DNA of 64,000 bases from Taibaiella lutea (GCF_008629695.1 NZ_VWSH01000002.1:875497-939496), one strand, 5' to 3'; positions 45,756 through 56,049 are shown, numbered from the stretch's first letter. Numbers and translations: made by a program. Notes: generated by a model not told the origin, from the letters alone.

Positions 45756-46550
45756 ATGAAACAGGAATTTAATTTCAACAATGAATTATCAGGCAAGATT
45801 GCCTTGGTAACAGGCGGTACGAAAGGCGCAGGAAAAGCAATAGCCGAGCGACTTTCAAAAGCAGGTGCAACCGTTATCATTACGGCAAGAAATGCACCGG
45901 ATACAGCCAATGAAGAGCTGCATTTCATTCCGGCAGATTTAAGTACAGCAGCCGGAACACAAAAAGTAGTGGAAGAAGTATTGGCAAAGTTTGGCAGGCT
46001 CGATATACTGATAAACAACCTGGGAGCGTCGGAAACCCCGGGCGGAGGTTTTGCGGTGCTAACAGATGAAGACTGGGAGAAAACACTGCAAACAAATCTG
46101 TTGGCGCCGGTGAGATTAGACAGGGGATTTTTACCACAAATGCTGGAGCAGAAAAGCGGGGTAATCATTCACATTGCTTCCATTCAGGGACGGCTTCCCC
46201 TATATGACGCAACGCTTCCATATGCGGCAGCTAAGGCCGGCCTGATCAATTACAGCAAAGGGTTATCGAAAGAAGTGACATCTAAAGGGGTTCGGGTACT
46301 GACCGTTTCCCCGGGTTGGATTAAGACCGAAAATGTCAAATATTTTTTGGAGCGCATCGCCCTGAGTTCAAATAGTTCTATGGAGGAAGCCCAACAAAGC
46401 GTTATAGATGCCTTGGGTGGAATACCCTTCGGAAGACCGGCAGAGCCCGAAGAAGTTGCAGAATTAGTGGGTTTCCTGGTTTCACCGAGAGCAGGCTATT
46501 TAACAGGAACAGAATTTGTAATCGACGGCGGAACAATCCCGACCATTTAA
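45756..46550 (+). CDS. SDR-family oxidoreductase
   Basis: A 264-aa NAD(P)-dependent short-chain dehydrogenase. It has the glycine motif TGGTKGAG (about 19-26), the NNLG segment, the catalytic Ser/Tyr/Lys (SIQG ... YAAAK) and the C-terminal YLTGTEFVIDGG. Classical SDRs reduce carbonyls; the substrate is unknown. Followed 22 bp later by the NTF2-like gene, likely one operon controlled by the HxlR regulator. Confidence 0.92.
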   Translation: MKQEFNFNNELSGKIALVTGGTKGAGKAIAERLSKAGATVIITARNAPDTANEELHFIPADLSTAAGTQKVVEEVLAKFGRLDILINNLGASETPGGGFAVLTDEDWEKTLQTNLLAPVRLDRGFLPQMLEQKSGVIIHIASIQGRLPLYDATLPYAAAKAGLINYSKGLSKEVTSKGVRVLTVSPGWIKTENVKYFLERIALSSNSSMEEAQQSVIDALGGIPFGRPAEPEEVAELVGFLVSPRAGYLTGTEFVIDGGTIPTI

Positions 46551-46572
46551 TAACCTTAAAAATTTAAAGACA

Positions 46573-46887
46573 ATGAACTTACCAAAAGTAGTTACCGAAT
46601 TAGTAAACGCTCAAAACAATTTTGACAGCACAGCATATGCAGATTGTTTTACAGAAACAGCCGTAGTATTTGACGAAGGAAAAACGCACACTGGGAGAAC
46701 AGCTATAAAAACCTGGATAGACAAGGCCAATAAAGAATATCAGGCGGTAATGAAACCTATAGCATATTCAGAAACCGAACATACATTGAAAACGGAGGTT
46801 TCAGGAACGTTTCCCGGTAGCCCGATTACAATGACCTATCATTATGAATTCGAAGGCGGCTTGATTCAATCGCTGAAAATCGTATAA
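46573..46887 (+). CDS. NTF2/SnoaL-like protein
   Basis: A 104-aa protein with the cone-like fold of the NTF2 superfamily (FDSTAYADCFTETAVVFDEG, then a strand-rich half). Usually a small enzyme or ligand-binding partner of an SDR or other oxidoreductase. It follows the SDR gene closely. Confidence 0.85.
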   Translation: MNLPKVVTELVNAQNNFDSTAYADCFTETAVVFDEGKTHTGRTAIKTWIDKANKEYQAVMKPIAYSETEHTLKTEVSGTFPGSPITMTYHYEFEGGLIQSLKIV

Positions 46888-46926
46888 CCAATATAGCGCC
46901 ATTAAGAAAATGTTGATAAAAGCAGG

Positions 46927-46950
46927 GCCGAAGTGTAAACTTCGGCTTTT
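46927..46950 (+). terminator. Intrinsic terminator
   Basis: An 8-bp stem (46927-46934 with 46939-46946) with a GTAA loop and T4. Confidence 0.8.
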
Positions 46951-47012
46951 GTGTTTATTGAAGTTTTGTACTTTTAACCCCACCAATGCTGCAACCGCTC
47001 AATTAAAAAGAA

Positions 47013-47867
47013 ATGATACAAGACTATAAAAAGATTGACTTGTTTGGAAAATCATTGTTGCAAAGGATCGTCTTAAAGCCGCCTTTCAGATATGATTTTC
47101 CCGTTGCGGAACAAGCTTGTTGCCTGTTTGTACGGCAGGGTGGGTTTGAATTCCATGTAAACGATGCACAGGTAGACATTGCTACAAACTATGCGCTGTT
47201 GCTCAATTGTATCCATTCGGGGCAACAGATATACGATACAAAATCAAAAGATACCTGTGAAGTTGTAATTGTTACTTTTCATCCGGACATCCTGAAAAAA
47301 ATATATGACCGGGAGCTCCCGCTTCTGTTGCAGTCGCCTGCAAATAACGTTTCAAATAGATCAGGTGAAAAGATAAACAACGACTTCCTGATCCAAAAAT
47401 ACATTGAAGGTTTATTGTTCTATTTTGAAAACCCCACACTGGTAAATGAGGATATACTCATCCTGAAATTAAAGGAAGTCATACTGTTGCTTTCGCAAAC
47501 ACAAAACGCAGCCACAATACAGGTGATATTATCGCAACTCTTTTCGCCAACGGTTTATACTTTCAGGCAGATCATTGAAGCCCATTTATTTTCACAGCTA
47601 AGCATCGAAGAACTGGCACAGCATACCAACCTGAGCTTATCCTCCTTTAAACGGGAGTTTGCAAAATTGTATAACGATACCCCTGCCAACTATATTAAAA
47701 CAAAAAAGCTCGAAAAAGCAGCCGGGTTGCTGCTCGCTTCCGATGAACGTATAACCGACATAGCCTTTGATTGCGGCTTTAATGACCTCGCCAATTTCAC
47801 CAAAAGTTTTGGTGAAAAATATCATACTACGCCCACAAATTACCGGTTGAACCAAATTGCCAAATAA
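47013..47867 (+). CDS. AraC-family transcriptional regulator
   Basis: A 284-aa protein with an N-terminal cupin-like sensing domain (1-150) and a C-terminal double HTH (about 180-280: LSIEELAQHTNLSLSSFKREF and DIAFDCGFNDLANFTKSF are the two helix pairs). It precedes the OsmC-like gene and probably activates it. Own promoter after the preceding terminator. Confidence 0.9.
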   Translation: MIQDYKKIDLFGKSLLQRIVLKPPFRYDFPVAEQACCLFVRQGGFEFHVNDAQVDIATNYALLLNCIHSGQQIYDTKSKDTCEVVIVTFHPDILKKIYDRELPLLLQSPANNVSNRSGEKINNDFLIQKYIEGLLFYFENPTLVNEDILILKLKEVILLLSQTQNAATIQVILSQLFSPTVYTFRQIIEAHLFSQLSIEELAQHTNLSLSSFKREFAKLYNDTPANYIKTKKLEKAAGLLLASDERITDIAFDCGFNDLANFTKSFGEKYHTTPTNYRLNQIAK

Positions 47868-47952
47868 TTGAACTAATCCGCAAATCCATCTTTCATTACC
47901 TGCTGCACCTTTGCATTGTCAATAACGACAATCAAATTTAAAAACAGCAAAA

Positions 47953-48369
47953 ATGAAACGTACAGCAAATGCACATTGGTCAGGTACCATTAAAGAAGGC
48001 AAAGGAACCTTAACAACACAAAGCAAAATTTTAGATCAGACAAACTACAGTTTTAAAACAAGGTTTACCGGGGAAGAAACAGGTACCAATCCTGAAGAAT
48101 TATTAGCAGCAGCGCATGCCGGTTGCTTTACCATGGCTGTTAGCCTGGCACTGACGGAAAAGGGATTAAACCCATCATCATTGGATACAGTAGCAACCGT
48201 AACTATGGAAAATTTTGGCATCGCATCTGTGCATCTTTCCATTACCGGAACTGTTGCCGGCATCAGTGCAGATGAGTTTGAGGCAATTACTAAAGGTGCG
48301 GAGCAAAATTGTTTGATCTCTAAAGTGTTGAACATCCCCGTTAGTTCAGAAGCCCAATTATTGTCTTAA
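47953..48369 (+). CDS. OsmC/Ohr-family peroxiredoxin
   Basis: A 138-aa OsmC-family protein that detoxifies organic hydroperoxides. It has the catalytic Cys pair in AAHAGCFTMAVS and EQNCLISKVL, and the GTNPEELL segment before the first Cys. Size and order are normal for the OsmC branch. It follows the AraC gene and precedes a membrane-protein gene by 45 bp. Confidence 0.9.
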   Translation: MKRTANAHWSGTIKEGKGTLTTQSKILDQTNYSFKTRFTGEETGTNPEELLAAAHAGCFTMAVSLALTEKGLNPSSLDTVATVTMENFGIASVHLSITGTVAGISADEFEAITKGAEQNCLISKVLNIPVSSEAQLLS

Positions 48370-48414
48370 CGGAACGCATGTAAGGCAAGCCAATCACTTA
48401 TTAAAACATTCAAA

Positions 48415-48909
48415 ATGGGACTATCTAATTTAGGAATATTTCATACCCTCATTGGCGTCATCGCCATTATAGCAGCAGTCATTTCTTACCTGCGTTTTGG
48501 TAAAATAAATCTGGCACACAGTACAGGTAAAATATATTTTTATCTGACAGCCGCCACCTCATTGACATCGCTCGGTATATCCAAACATGGTGGTTTCAAT
48601 GCAGGGCATGTTTTCGCTATATTCATTGTGATTTTGGTAGCTGTCGCCTACTTTCTCTATGCTAAACGTCAAGGGTATAACAGGGCCCGCTTTATCGAGA
48701 ACTTCTGTTTGTCTTTTAGTTTCTTCTTATCCTGGGTGCCTACCATTAATGAAACCCTTACACGCGTCCCTCTTGGTCACCCGTTGGCAAAAGGACCCGG
48801 CGACCCACTAATTGCTAAAACACTTTTAGTCTTCCTGATACTGTTTATCGCCGGTTCTGTTTATCAATACAGAAGGCAAAAAAGAGTTAACGCAGCTGTT
48901 GCAAAGTAG
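48415..48909 (+). CDS. Small membrane protein, DUF2306-like
   Basis: A 164-aa protein with four TM helices (about 7-28, 38-55, 62-82 and 133-155). It resembles the DUF2306-type membrane proteins, assignment unverified. Transcribed with the OsmC-like gene; a terminator follows. Confidence 0.7.
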   Translation: MGLSNLGIFHTLIGVIAIIAAVISYLRFGKINLAHSTGKIYFYLTAATSLTSLGISKHGGFNAGHVFAIFIVILVAVAYFLYAKRQGYNRARFIENFCLSFSFFLSWVPTINETLTRVPLGHPLAKGPGDPLIAKTLLVFLILFIAGSVYQYRRQKRVNAAVAK

Positions 48910-48973
48910 CCCGGACATATTGCTGTTGAAGATAGCGTGATAAGCGTTGATCTTAAAAGCATAAATTTTATGT

Positions 48974-49017
48974 AAACCGGAAAGGGTCAGAGAGCGCTTT
49001 CCGGTTTTACTTTTTTG
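48974..49017 (+). terminator. Intrinsic terminator
   Basis: An 11-bp stem (48974-48984 with 48997-49007) and a downstream T-rich run. Confidence 0.85.
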
Positions 49018-49212
49018 TTGGACCGCGGCAGCTCGTTATGCCTGAAGAAAATGCAACCGGTAACAAGCGGGTTAAATTCAAATTCAAATTTGTTATAAAT
49101 TTGGCACTAACGCGACGATAAAACCTTTGTACAAATATCCCGCCATATCACCGGAACGTAATCGTAATGCAAAGACAACGGGATTATCAGATTTATATGA
49201 AATGAAATAAAA

Positions 49213-49944
49213 ATGGACGGTAACGACATTAAAAGACTTTCCCGGCTTACAGCTATACTGACAATGCTGCAAACAACGAAAATTGTTACATCACTGACGC
49301 TTGCCAAGAGGTTTGATGTTAGTGTCCGGACAATTTACAGAGATATCAAAGCATTGGAACAAGCGGGTGTGCCGATAATTGCTGAAGAAAGAAAAGGATA
49401 CAGGCTAATGGAAGGATACCGGATTCCGCCTGTAATGTTTACCGAAAGCGAAGCAAATGCTTTAATAACAATAGAACAATTGGTGCGAAAAAACAGCGAT
49501 AGTTCTCTTATAAAAGAATATGCGGAAGCGGTTAATAAAGTAAAGGCCGTTTTATCCTATTCAACAAAAAGCAAGGCCGAATTACTTTCCGAAAGAATTG
49601 CCGTTAGCCCCGTAATCCGGGTTAAAAACATAACCAATTCATTGACCACCATACAAAGTGCCCTGACGGACTTTAAGGTTTTGAGAATTACCTATCAGTC
49701 TGCCCAAAATAATGATACAACTATACGTAATATAGAGCCATTTGCCTTCTACTATAATCTACAGGAGAACTGGTTGATTATTGCTTTTTGCCGGTTAAGA
49801 AATGATTACCGTATGTTTCGGCTGGACAGCATTTTAGAAATGGAGCCACTTGAAATTTCGTTTGAACCACACAAACTGACACTAAAAGATTTTTTGGAGG
49901 CCAAAGAAAAAAACTTTGTTATACCTGACATACCCTTGTCATAA
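49213..49944 (+). CDS. HTH-WYL transcriptional regulator
   Basis: A 243-aa YafY-like regulator. An N-terminal winged HTH (about 8-60, SLTLAKRFDVSVRTIYRDI) is followed by the WYL domain (about 130-215, PFAFYYNLQENWLIIAFCRLR), which senses a small molecule or nucleic acid. It precedes the VOC gene and probably regulates it. About 300 bp upstream are empty apart from the terminator at 48974. Confidence 0.9.
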   Translation: MDGNDIKRLSRLTAILTMLQTTKIVTSLTLAKRFDVSVRTIYRDIKALEQAGVPIIAEERKGYRLMEGYRIPPVMFTESEANALITIEQLVRKNSDSSLIKEYAEAVNKVKAVLSYSTKSKAELLSERIAVSPVIRVKNITNSLTTIQSALTDFKVLRITYQSAQNNDTTIRNIEPFAFYYNLQENWLIIAFCRLRNDYRMFRLDSILEMEPLEISFEPHKLTLKDFLEAKEKNFVIPDIPLS

Positions 49945-49991
49945 CGCCATTCTACTTTTGCGCTATTATTAACCTTAAAAGCAAAACAAGA

Positions 49992-50396
49992 ATGAGTAAA
50001 GCAAATTTAGTATCCCTAAGAATTATCACCGCCGACATAAAAAGATTGGTTCAGTTTTTTGAAAATGCAACAGGAACAACAGCCAAATGGGCAACAGATG
50101 ACTTTGCAGAGATTATAACCGGGTCTTTTACTTTAGCAATCGGAAGCACACGAACATTGGCATTCTTCGGAGATAGGGTTGCAGCACCTGCGAGTAACAA
50201 AAGTGTTATTATAGAGTTTTTGGTTCAGAATGTAGATGACAATTACGAAATGATTAAAGGGTTAACAAGTGACATTGTTCAGCAACCGACAACAATGCCC
50301 TGGGGAAATCGTTCGTTACTATTTCGGGACCCGGATGGGAATTTGATTAACTTTTTCACGCCCGTAACTGAGGAGGCAAAGAAGAAATTCGCTTAA
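49992..50396 (+). CDS. VOC-family (glyoxalase-like) protein
   Basis: A 134-aa protein with the paired beta-alpha-beta-beta-beta modules of the VOC superfamily (MSKANLVSLRIITADIKR, FRDPDGNLINFF). Metal-binding residues seem only partly kept; function may be antibiotic or metabolite binding. A TACTTTTG -7 element lies at 49953-49960. Confidence 0.85.
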   Translation: MSKANLVSLRIITADIKRLVQFFENATGTTAKWATDDFAEIITGSFTLAIGSTRTLAFFGDRVAAPASNKSVIIEFLVQNVDDNYEMIKGLTSDIVQQPTTMPWGNRSLLFRDPDGNLINFFTPVTEEAKKKFA

Positions 50397-50464
50397 AGAA
50401 TAAACTATATCCGTTAAATCTCAAAGGCTGTCAGGCTGATGTTTGATTTTGTTAACTTTGGCGC

Positions 50465-51328
50465 ATGGCTTTTCAAGAAACTTCTGATATTCCCGGCTTA
50501 AATCTGGAAGACCTTCGGTTAACAGGCTTCAAGGTTCATAAGCTATCTGCAACAGCAGCTGTTCCCGTCAGGGCAGGAAGGCGTGATTTTTATAAAATGG
50601 GATTGGTTAATGGTGATATGACCATCGATTATGGGGGGCAGCTACTCGAAATAAAAGGAACAGTGCTCTTTTTTGTCAACCCGAAAGTACCGCATTCTAT
50701 TGTCCGCCGCGTTAACAGGACAAGCGGATACGCCTGCATTTTTACAGAGAGTTTTATCAATAACAGAGAATTGCAGGACTCCCCGCTTTTCAGTATCGGA
50801 GATAATCCTGTAGTTGTGTTAAATGAGGAGCAAGCTGCATTTATGACGGGTATCTACCAAAGAATGGTTTCAATATATTCGGGTGATTATCCTTACAAGG
50901 CAGGCCTGATAAGAAATTGCATTGAACTTATTATTCATGAAGCACTAAGGATACAGCCATCACAAAATGCTTTGCCTGTAAGAAATGGAGCCACCAGGAT
51001 TTACCATTTATTTGTTGACCAGCTTGAAAGGCAATTTCCCATTGAACGTAGTACAGAGCCACTTAAGCTACGGACGGCACAGGATTTTGCCACTGACCTT
51101 TCTGTTCACGTGAACTATCTGAACCGTGCAGTAAAGCAGGTAACAGGTAAGCCTACTTCTGTACACATAGCAGCACGGATTATTGCCGAAGCGAAAGCAC
51201 TTTTACAACATACCGACTGGAGCATAGCCGACATTGCGTACGCTCTGGGTTTTGAATATCCGGCTTATTTCAATAACTATTTTAAACGGATTGCAGGCAC
51301 TACACCAAACTCGTTCCGGAAGGTTTGA
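50465..51328 (+). CDS. AraC-family transcriptional regulator
   Basis: A 287-aa regulator with an N-terminal cupin (about 20-160) and a C-terminal AraC HTH (about 200-285: DFATDLSVHVNYLNRAVK and DIAYALGFEYPAYFNNYF). It is followed by the NAD-dependent epimerase gene, its likely target. A TAACTTTG -7 element at 50453-50460 would put transcription start within a few bases of the ATG, so the message may be leaderless or the promoter may be elsewhere. Confidence 0.9.
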   Translation: MAFQETSDIPGLNLEDLRLTGFKVHKLSATAAVPVRAGRRDFYKMGLVNGDMTIDYGGQLLEIKGTVLFFVNPKVPHSIVRRVNRTSGYACIFTESFINNRELQDSPLFSIGDNPVVVLNEEQAAFMTGIYQRMVSIYSGDYPYKAGLIRNCIELIIHEALRIQPSQNALPVRNGATRIYHLFVDQLERQFPIERSTEPLKLRTAQDFATDLSVHVNYLNRAVKQVTGKPTSVHIAARIIAEAKALLQHTDWSIADIAYALGFEYPAYFNNYFKRIAGTTPNSFRKV

Positions 51329-51412
51329 AAATCATAACTATTGGTTTGATTGTGAATCTCCGGCGCATCATTTTAGTTGCAACTTTGCTATATCAAAATA
51401 ATTTAAAAACTT

Positions 51413-52273
51413 ATGAAGATTTTAGTAACAGGTGCAACAGGGAAAGTGGGCAGCAGGTTTGTTCCACGTTTATTAGCTAAGGGATACGATGTCTCGATTC
51501 TGGTAAGAGATGCAGCCAAAGCATCGGAACTGGCCGGACTCGGTGCAAAAATAATTACAGGCGATTTATATGATCCGGGCACCTTGCCGCCGGCTGTAGC
51601 AGGCATGGATACGGTAATACACCTTGCGGCTCTTTTCAGGACTTTTACCGATAACGATGGCATCGTCAAAACCAATAGGGAGGGTACCATCGCACTGGCA
51701 GAAGCGGCGCTGGCAGCAGACGTGAAACGATTCGTTTTTGTCAGTACCAGCAATGTTTACGGTTCAGGATATCGTCATCCTGCAAAGGAAGATGATAAAG
51801 TAGCTATCAATGATCCGAGGCCTTATTCATCAAGTAAGATTGCCGCCGAGCAGGAATTACTGTCGTTGTACCAAAACAAAGGTTTTGATGTACGCATACT
51901 GCGCCTGGCGTTTGTATATGGAGATAAAGACCCTCACATTGCAGAAATCATTCCCCTGTTGAAACAGTTAAAACGTCATTCAGGATCAAGGATGCATATG
52001 GTACACCACCTGGATGTTGCACAGGCATTGTTGCTATTGCTAAACACCCATGGCCTAAACGGGGAAATATTCAATGTTGCGGATGACGCTCCGATTACAC
52101 TGTATGAAATGGCAGATTCTGTAGGTAAGGCAGCTGAAACTTTTGATAAAGAAGAAGCAGCGTTGGCTGATCCCTTTGAAGGTGTTCAGGACATCTCCAA
52201 ACTCAGAAAGCTGACCGGATTCCGCCCGTTGGTACCCAGCTACTATGTGGCACGCGATCTGGATATACTATAA
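51413..52273 (+). CDS. NAD-dependent epimerase/dehydratase (extended SDR)
   Basis: A 286-aa protein with TGATGKVGS at the N-terminus, the catalytic Ser-Tyr-Lys ([17 protein letters not shown]), and the C-terminal substrate domain ending [13 protein letters not shown]. A nucleotide-sugar or related epimerase; the substrate is unknown. It pairs with the AraC regulator upstream. Confidence 0.88.
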   Translation: MKILVTGATGKVGSRFVPRLLAKGYDVSILVRDAAKASELAGLGAKIITGDLYDPGTLPPAVAGMDTVIHLAALFRTFTDNDGIVKTNREGTIALAEAALAADVKRFVFVSTSNVYGSGYRHPAKEDDKVAINDPRPYSSSKIAAEQELLSLYQNKGFDVRILRLAFVYGDKDPHIAEIIPLLKQLKRHSGSRMHMVHHLDVAQALLLLLNTHGLNGEIFNVADDAPITLYEMADSVGKAAETFDKEEAALADPFEGVQDISKLRKLTGFRPLVPSYYVARDLDIL

Positions 52274-52310
52274 TGCGGCTTTATTGAGAAGTAATAATCT
52301 TTCCCTTGAA

Positions 52311-52350
52311 AACAGGATTGAAAAGGACCGGAGCCTTTTCAATCCTGTTT
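52311..52350. terminator. Bidirectional terminator
   Basis: A perfect 16-bp stem (52311-52326 with 52334-52349) with a 7-nt loop, between the epimerase and the convergent helicase gene. Confidence 0.85.
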
Positions 52351-52471
52351 ATTAAAAAACTGATTTTTAGCCGGAATTTCGAAATTGATAAAATCAAAAT
52401 ACCCTAAGAATTTCAGACCTCGAAATCTCCGACTCACATTTCCTGACAGTATAAGCATCTTGATTCTTCAG

Positions 52472-53992
52472 TTAAACCGCATCCTGAAACTGTATGTTTC
52501 GCTGCATGATCTTCGCAATAAGGATCTTTAATTTTGATTTATAGTCATCCTGAAGCCATTCCCTGTAGTTCTTTGTTACATTGCCCTGGCATATAGTATA
52601 TTGCTTAACCCTCCAGTTTATTTCCTTGTCCAGCTGTTCAGCCAGTTGGATAGCAGCAATCACAGAATCGGAATTCTCTGCACACATCCTGGCATGTTGC
52701 CTGATGGAGTCCCTCATGACAATTTTTGGTTTCTGGTTTTGCACGACAGCATCCTGATATGCCTTTTGCACATCGAAGGCCAGCTCAAGACTTTTGGGAA
52801 ACAATGACCTGAAATCTGAAGGTATATGGTGGCTTTCACCGTTGGCAGTTGCGCCTATGCTATCATAATATGCTTGGGGATTTTCAAAAATATAGCTCCA
52901 GTCGAGTGGGGCATCCCAGTTGCCGAATCTTTCTGTGTTATTGCCCAGATCGATGACAGAAAACGCTTTCTTATTAAAAAGGACTCTTGCTCCGCGACCT
53001 ATCATCTGATGGTACAACGTCAGTGAAGTGGTAGCCCTGTTCAGAATGACGCATTGCACGGATGGTTCGTCGAAGCCCGTAGTAAGAATAGATATGGAAG
53101 TAAGGATGGCGCCTTTTGTTTTTCTGAACCATTTCAGGATTTCGGCCCTTTCGATACCTGAAGTCTTATTGTCAAGGTGCTTCACGGGATAACCTGCGTC
53201 TTCAAATAGCTGCAGCACTTTTCGCGAAGTGAATATTCCGTTGTTGAATATCAAAGTCTTTTTTCTCTTTGCATGTGATTCATAGGCATGGAGCAATAGT
53301 TTCAGCATGGCGTCGGAAGCGTAAAGGTCATCTGAGGTGCGGACTGTAAAATCTCCGTTTATGCCGGTCTGAAGTGTGTTTAATTCCACATCATATTGCC
53401 ATAGTTTCGGTTTCGCCAGAAAGCCGTTTGATATAAGGGAGGCAATGCTTTCACCAATAACCAATTGATCGTAGGAAGCTTTAAGCGGAAGGTTTATATC
53501 AGAGCTCAAAGGTGTAGCAGTAACACCTACAAGAGAAACATCGGGAAATTTGCTTATCAGCTTACGGAACGAATTGTGGTGTGCTTCATCTACAATGAGC
53601 AGTCCAATGTCATCTGTATTGAATAGCTTGTCTTTTATCCTGTTCTTTAATGTTTCGACCATTGCAACATAACAGGGATAATTTTCTTTCATGAGGTTTT
53701 GCTTCATGCTGCTGTCTATCACCTTGCTTTTGATGCCCGATTTTTTCAAAGTGGAAGCAGTTTGCCTGCACAATTCTTTCCGGTGTGTAAGTATCAATAC
53801 CTTCTTGCTGCTGTTTTCCATAAAGCGGCGGCTTATCTCGGAAAATATGACTGTTTTACCGCCGCCTGTTGGCAGCTGATAGAGTATTCTTACCGGTGGG
53901 CTGGCCTGACGTAATTGTTGGAAAAGACGTTCAATGTCTTTTTTTTGATAGTCGTAAAGCGATGTGTCTTTATTGGCATTACTATTGGTCAT
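52472..53992 (-). CDS. Superfamily II DEAD/DEAH helicase
   Basis: About 506 aa; the start is taken at the Met at 53992, preceded by AGGAAA, which fits the family better than the Met 12 codons upstream. It has Walker A LPTGGGKT, the DEAH box (IVDEAHHN), motif III VGVTATP and the helicase C motif QMIGRGAR. The size is that of a stand-alone SF2 enzyme with a small C-terminal domain, as in type I restriction-like or repair helicases. No partner nuclease is nearby. Its role is not determined. Confidence 0.88.
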   Translation of the reverse strand: MTNSNANKDTSLYDYQKKDIERLFQQLRQASPPVRILYQLPTGGGKTVIFSEISRRFMENSSKKVLILTHRKELCRQTASTLKKSGIKSKVIDSSMKQNLMKENYPCYVAMVETLKNRIKDKLFNTDDIGLLIVDEAHHNSFRKLISKFPDVSLVGVTATPLSSDINLPLKASYDQLVIGESIASLISNGFLAKPKLWQYDVELNTLQTGINGDFTVRTSDDLYASDAMLKLLLHAYESHAKRKKTLIFNNGIFTSRKVLQLFEDAGYPVKHLDNKTSGIERAEILKWFRKTKGAILTSISILTTGFDEPSVQCVILNRATTSLTLYHQMIGRGARVLFNKKAFSVIDLGNNTERFGNWDAPLDWSYIFENPQAYYDSIGATANGESHHIPSDFRSLFPKSLELAFDVQKAYQDAVVQNQKPKIVMRDSIRQHARMCAENSDSVIAAIQLAEQLDKEINWRVKQYTICQGNVTKNYREWLQDDYKSKLKILIAKIMQRNIQFQDAV

Positions 53993-54360
53993 ACATTTCC
54001 TTTCAAAGGATGATAACTCGAAAACCAATAGAAGGTTTATTGTGAAATGATAATTTCTGTATAATTACTTTTGGAGCCGTACACGTTATTCAAAGCGGAA
54101 GTATCATTTGCCGGATATTCGGAAGCCGGTCATCCTGGAATTCATTACCAGTTTACATTTTTAAAAGCCCACACATGATTATGAGTCTACGTCTCAGGAT
54201 TTTACACTAAATCTGCACTTAAGAATCTACTTCTCAAAGTCTGGAGCATAGCCCGCAATGCTTTTAATACTACGGCCACCGTCAAAATACAATACCCTCA
54301 AAAAGTAAGACACTTTTTGAGGGTATTGCGTTATAAGTTGTTACTTATTAAATATTTGAA
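53993..54360. other. Intergenic region before the lipoprotein gene
   Basis: About 370 bp between the helicase start and the lipoprotein gene. Nothing gene-like is visible. It holds the terminator at 54291. Confidence 0.5.
54291..54327. terminator. Bidirectional terminator
   Basis: A perfect 16-bp stem (54291-54306 with 54312-54327) with a 5-nt loop, after the leftward lipoprotein gene. Confidence 0.88.
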
Positions 54361-54804
54361 TTAATATTTAGGTTTTCCGTTTCCAACTGTTTCTTTCTTT
54401 TCTTCTCCTGCAACTTTGGTACCGGCACCCATTTTAGGTTTTCCGTTTCCAACTGTCTGAGGAGGAGCAACTGTAGTTTCTTCAACTTTAGTTGTAGTCG
54501 TTGTTGTTGTTTTACCACCACCTGTTGAACGTCTGATAACAGTTGTTTTAGAAGAGGCTGCTTTTGTAGCGGCGATAACCGAATCAATTACTCTGATGGA
54601 ATCTGCACTTCTTGCAGCGGCATTTGACTGCGCCTGAATAGCTGAATCATTCGAAAACTTCATTGCAGCATTTGCTGAATCAATCTTGGCCTGCGCCATT
54701 GAGTCTGCCTGCTCTTTGGTGTAAGAACCTTCATTGTTACCACCATTACATGCTGCAAATGCCACAGCTGAAGCAGCAGCTAAAATAAAAAGGCTTTTTT
54801 TCAT
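54361..54804 (-). CDS. Small lipoprotein with Thr-rich tail
   Basis: A 147-aa protein with a lipobox (AVAFAAC, Cys18 or so) and an outer-membrane-type sequence GGNNEGS after it. The body is Ala/Lys/Ser-rich helical; the tail is Thr-rich with two copies of TVGNGKPK. Probably a periplasmic-facing or surface lipoprotein. Function unknown. Confidence 0.75.
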   Translation of the reverse strand: MKKSLFILAAASAVAFAACNGGNNEGSYTKEQADSMAQAKIDSANAAMKFSNDSAIQAQSNAAARSADSIRVIDSVIAATKAASSKTTVIRRSTGGGKTTTTTTTKVEETTVAPPQTVGNGKPKMGAGTKVAGEEKKETVGNGKPKY

Positions 54805-55020
54805 AAACTTGTAGTTTTTTGTTTTGTATCTTGTATAGCAAAAATAATACCAATTATTTTTAGAACACCGAAATAAAGGAAAAGTTTATTCTTAAATTAT
54901 TCAAAATAGGGGTAATCTGAATTTTTTAAACCTTCATTTTTAGCGGAATATCTTTAAAATTGGTGCATATTATAGCAATTAAACCACTATTTTTACCTGT
55001 TTTAAGTAATTTATCGCATT

Positions 55021-56049
55021 TTGAAGGCAAACCACACTTCCGCTGAATATTACAAAAATAATAACAAAACTATAACTAAACTGATAACGCTTTGGGCATT
55101 GAGTGAATCAGGTTTGGGTGGATTGATGTTTGCTTTACACATTCCCTTGACGGGTATTTTTGTCGGCGGCTTTGCCGTAGTCATAATAACGTTGATAGCC
55201 TTTTATTCGGAAAACAAATTCAGTCAGTTGGTAAAAGCAACCATAATCGTACTGATTGTGAAAGCAACTGTTAGTCCTCATGCTCCGCCGCCCGCTTATC
55301 TTGCAGTTGCATTTCAGGGCTTTTTAGGCGCTGCGCTCTTCGGGCTTTTTTCTTACAGGAAATGGGTAATTTATATATTAGCTGTTTTGGCTATGCTCGA
55401 ATCCGCATGTCAGAAATTGATCATGCTTACTTTGGTTTACGGCAATTCAATATGGATAGCACTCGACAAAATGCTGTCCGGACTGTTTGAGGAGTTTTCA
55501 TTACCTGAAACCATTCATTACAGTTATTGGATTATTGCAATTTATCTGTTTATCTATATTATCTGGGCCTTTGTTATTGCCCGTTTTGCTGCCGGTCTGC
55601 CAAAGTATTTTCAGCAAAATGCATCACAGATTTTAAATGATTTCCAATTAAATTACAATACTCAAACACAAGAAAAGGAAGCATTCAAATCAAAGAAAAG
55701 AAAGAGAATTATACTTTGGTTTGTAATAACGCTGGCTTTTGTATTGTTTGTCTTTTGGTGGAACGACTGGTATAATTCCTCAAAATTATTATCAATAGCT
55801 ATAAGGAGCATCGCAGCCGTCCTTTTATTATATTATGTTTTAAGGCCGGTTTTGGAATGGGCTATAAAAAAATGGCTGCAATCGCGCAATCCATCCCTGA
55901 AAAAGGAAGCGGTTGATATTATCGAAGCAATGCCAACCCTAAGGAATTATGTAAGACCTTGCTGGCAAATGGCGCAATCGCAAGGCGGCAAATGGAAGCA
56001 AATGCGTTATTTTGTAAGAGCGCTGCTAATTGTTACCATTTATGAATAA
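55021..56049 (+). CDS. Polytopic membrane protein of the Mo-cofactor cluster
   Basis: A 342-aa protein with about eight TM helices. It starts at TTG 55021 (no good ATG nearby). The N-terminal half resembles small-solute ECF-type S-components (VKATVSPHAPPPAYLAVAFQGFLGA), the C-terminal half is different. It overlaps the NTPase gene by 8 nt. With the P-loop protein it may form a metal or cofactor uptake unit; this is inference from context. Confidence 0.65.
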   Translation: MKANHTSAEYYKNNNKTITKLITLWALSESGLGGLMFALHIPLTGIFVGGFAVVIITLIAFYSENKFSQLVKATIIVLIVKATVSPHAPPPAYLAVAFQGFLGAALFGLFSYRKWVIYILAVLAMLESACQKLIMLTLVYGNSIWIALDKMLSGLFEEFSLPETIHYSYWIIAIYLFIYIIWAFVIARFAAGLPKYFQQNASQILNDFQLNYNTQTQEKEAFKSKKRKRIILWFVITLAFVLFVFWWNDWYNSSKLLSIAIRSIAAVLLLYYVLRPVLEWAIKKWLQSRNPSLKKEAVDIIEAMPTLRNYVRPCWQMAQSQGGKWKQMRYFVRALLIVTIYE

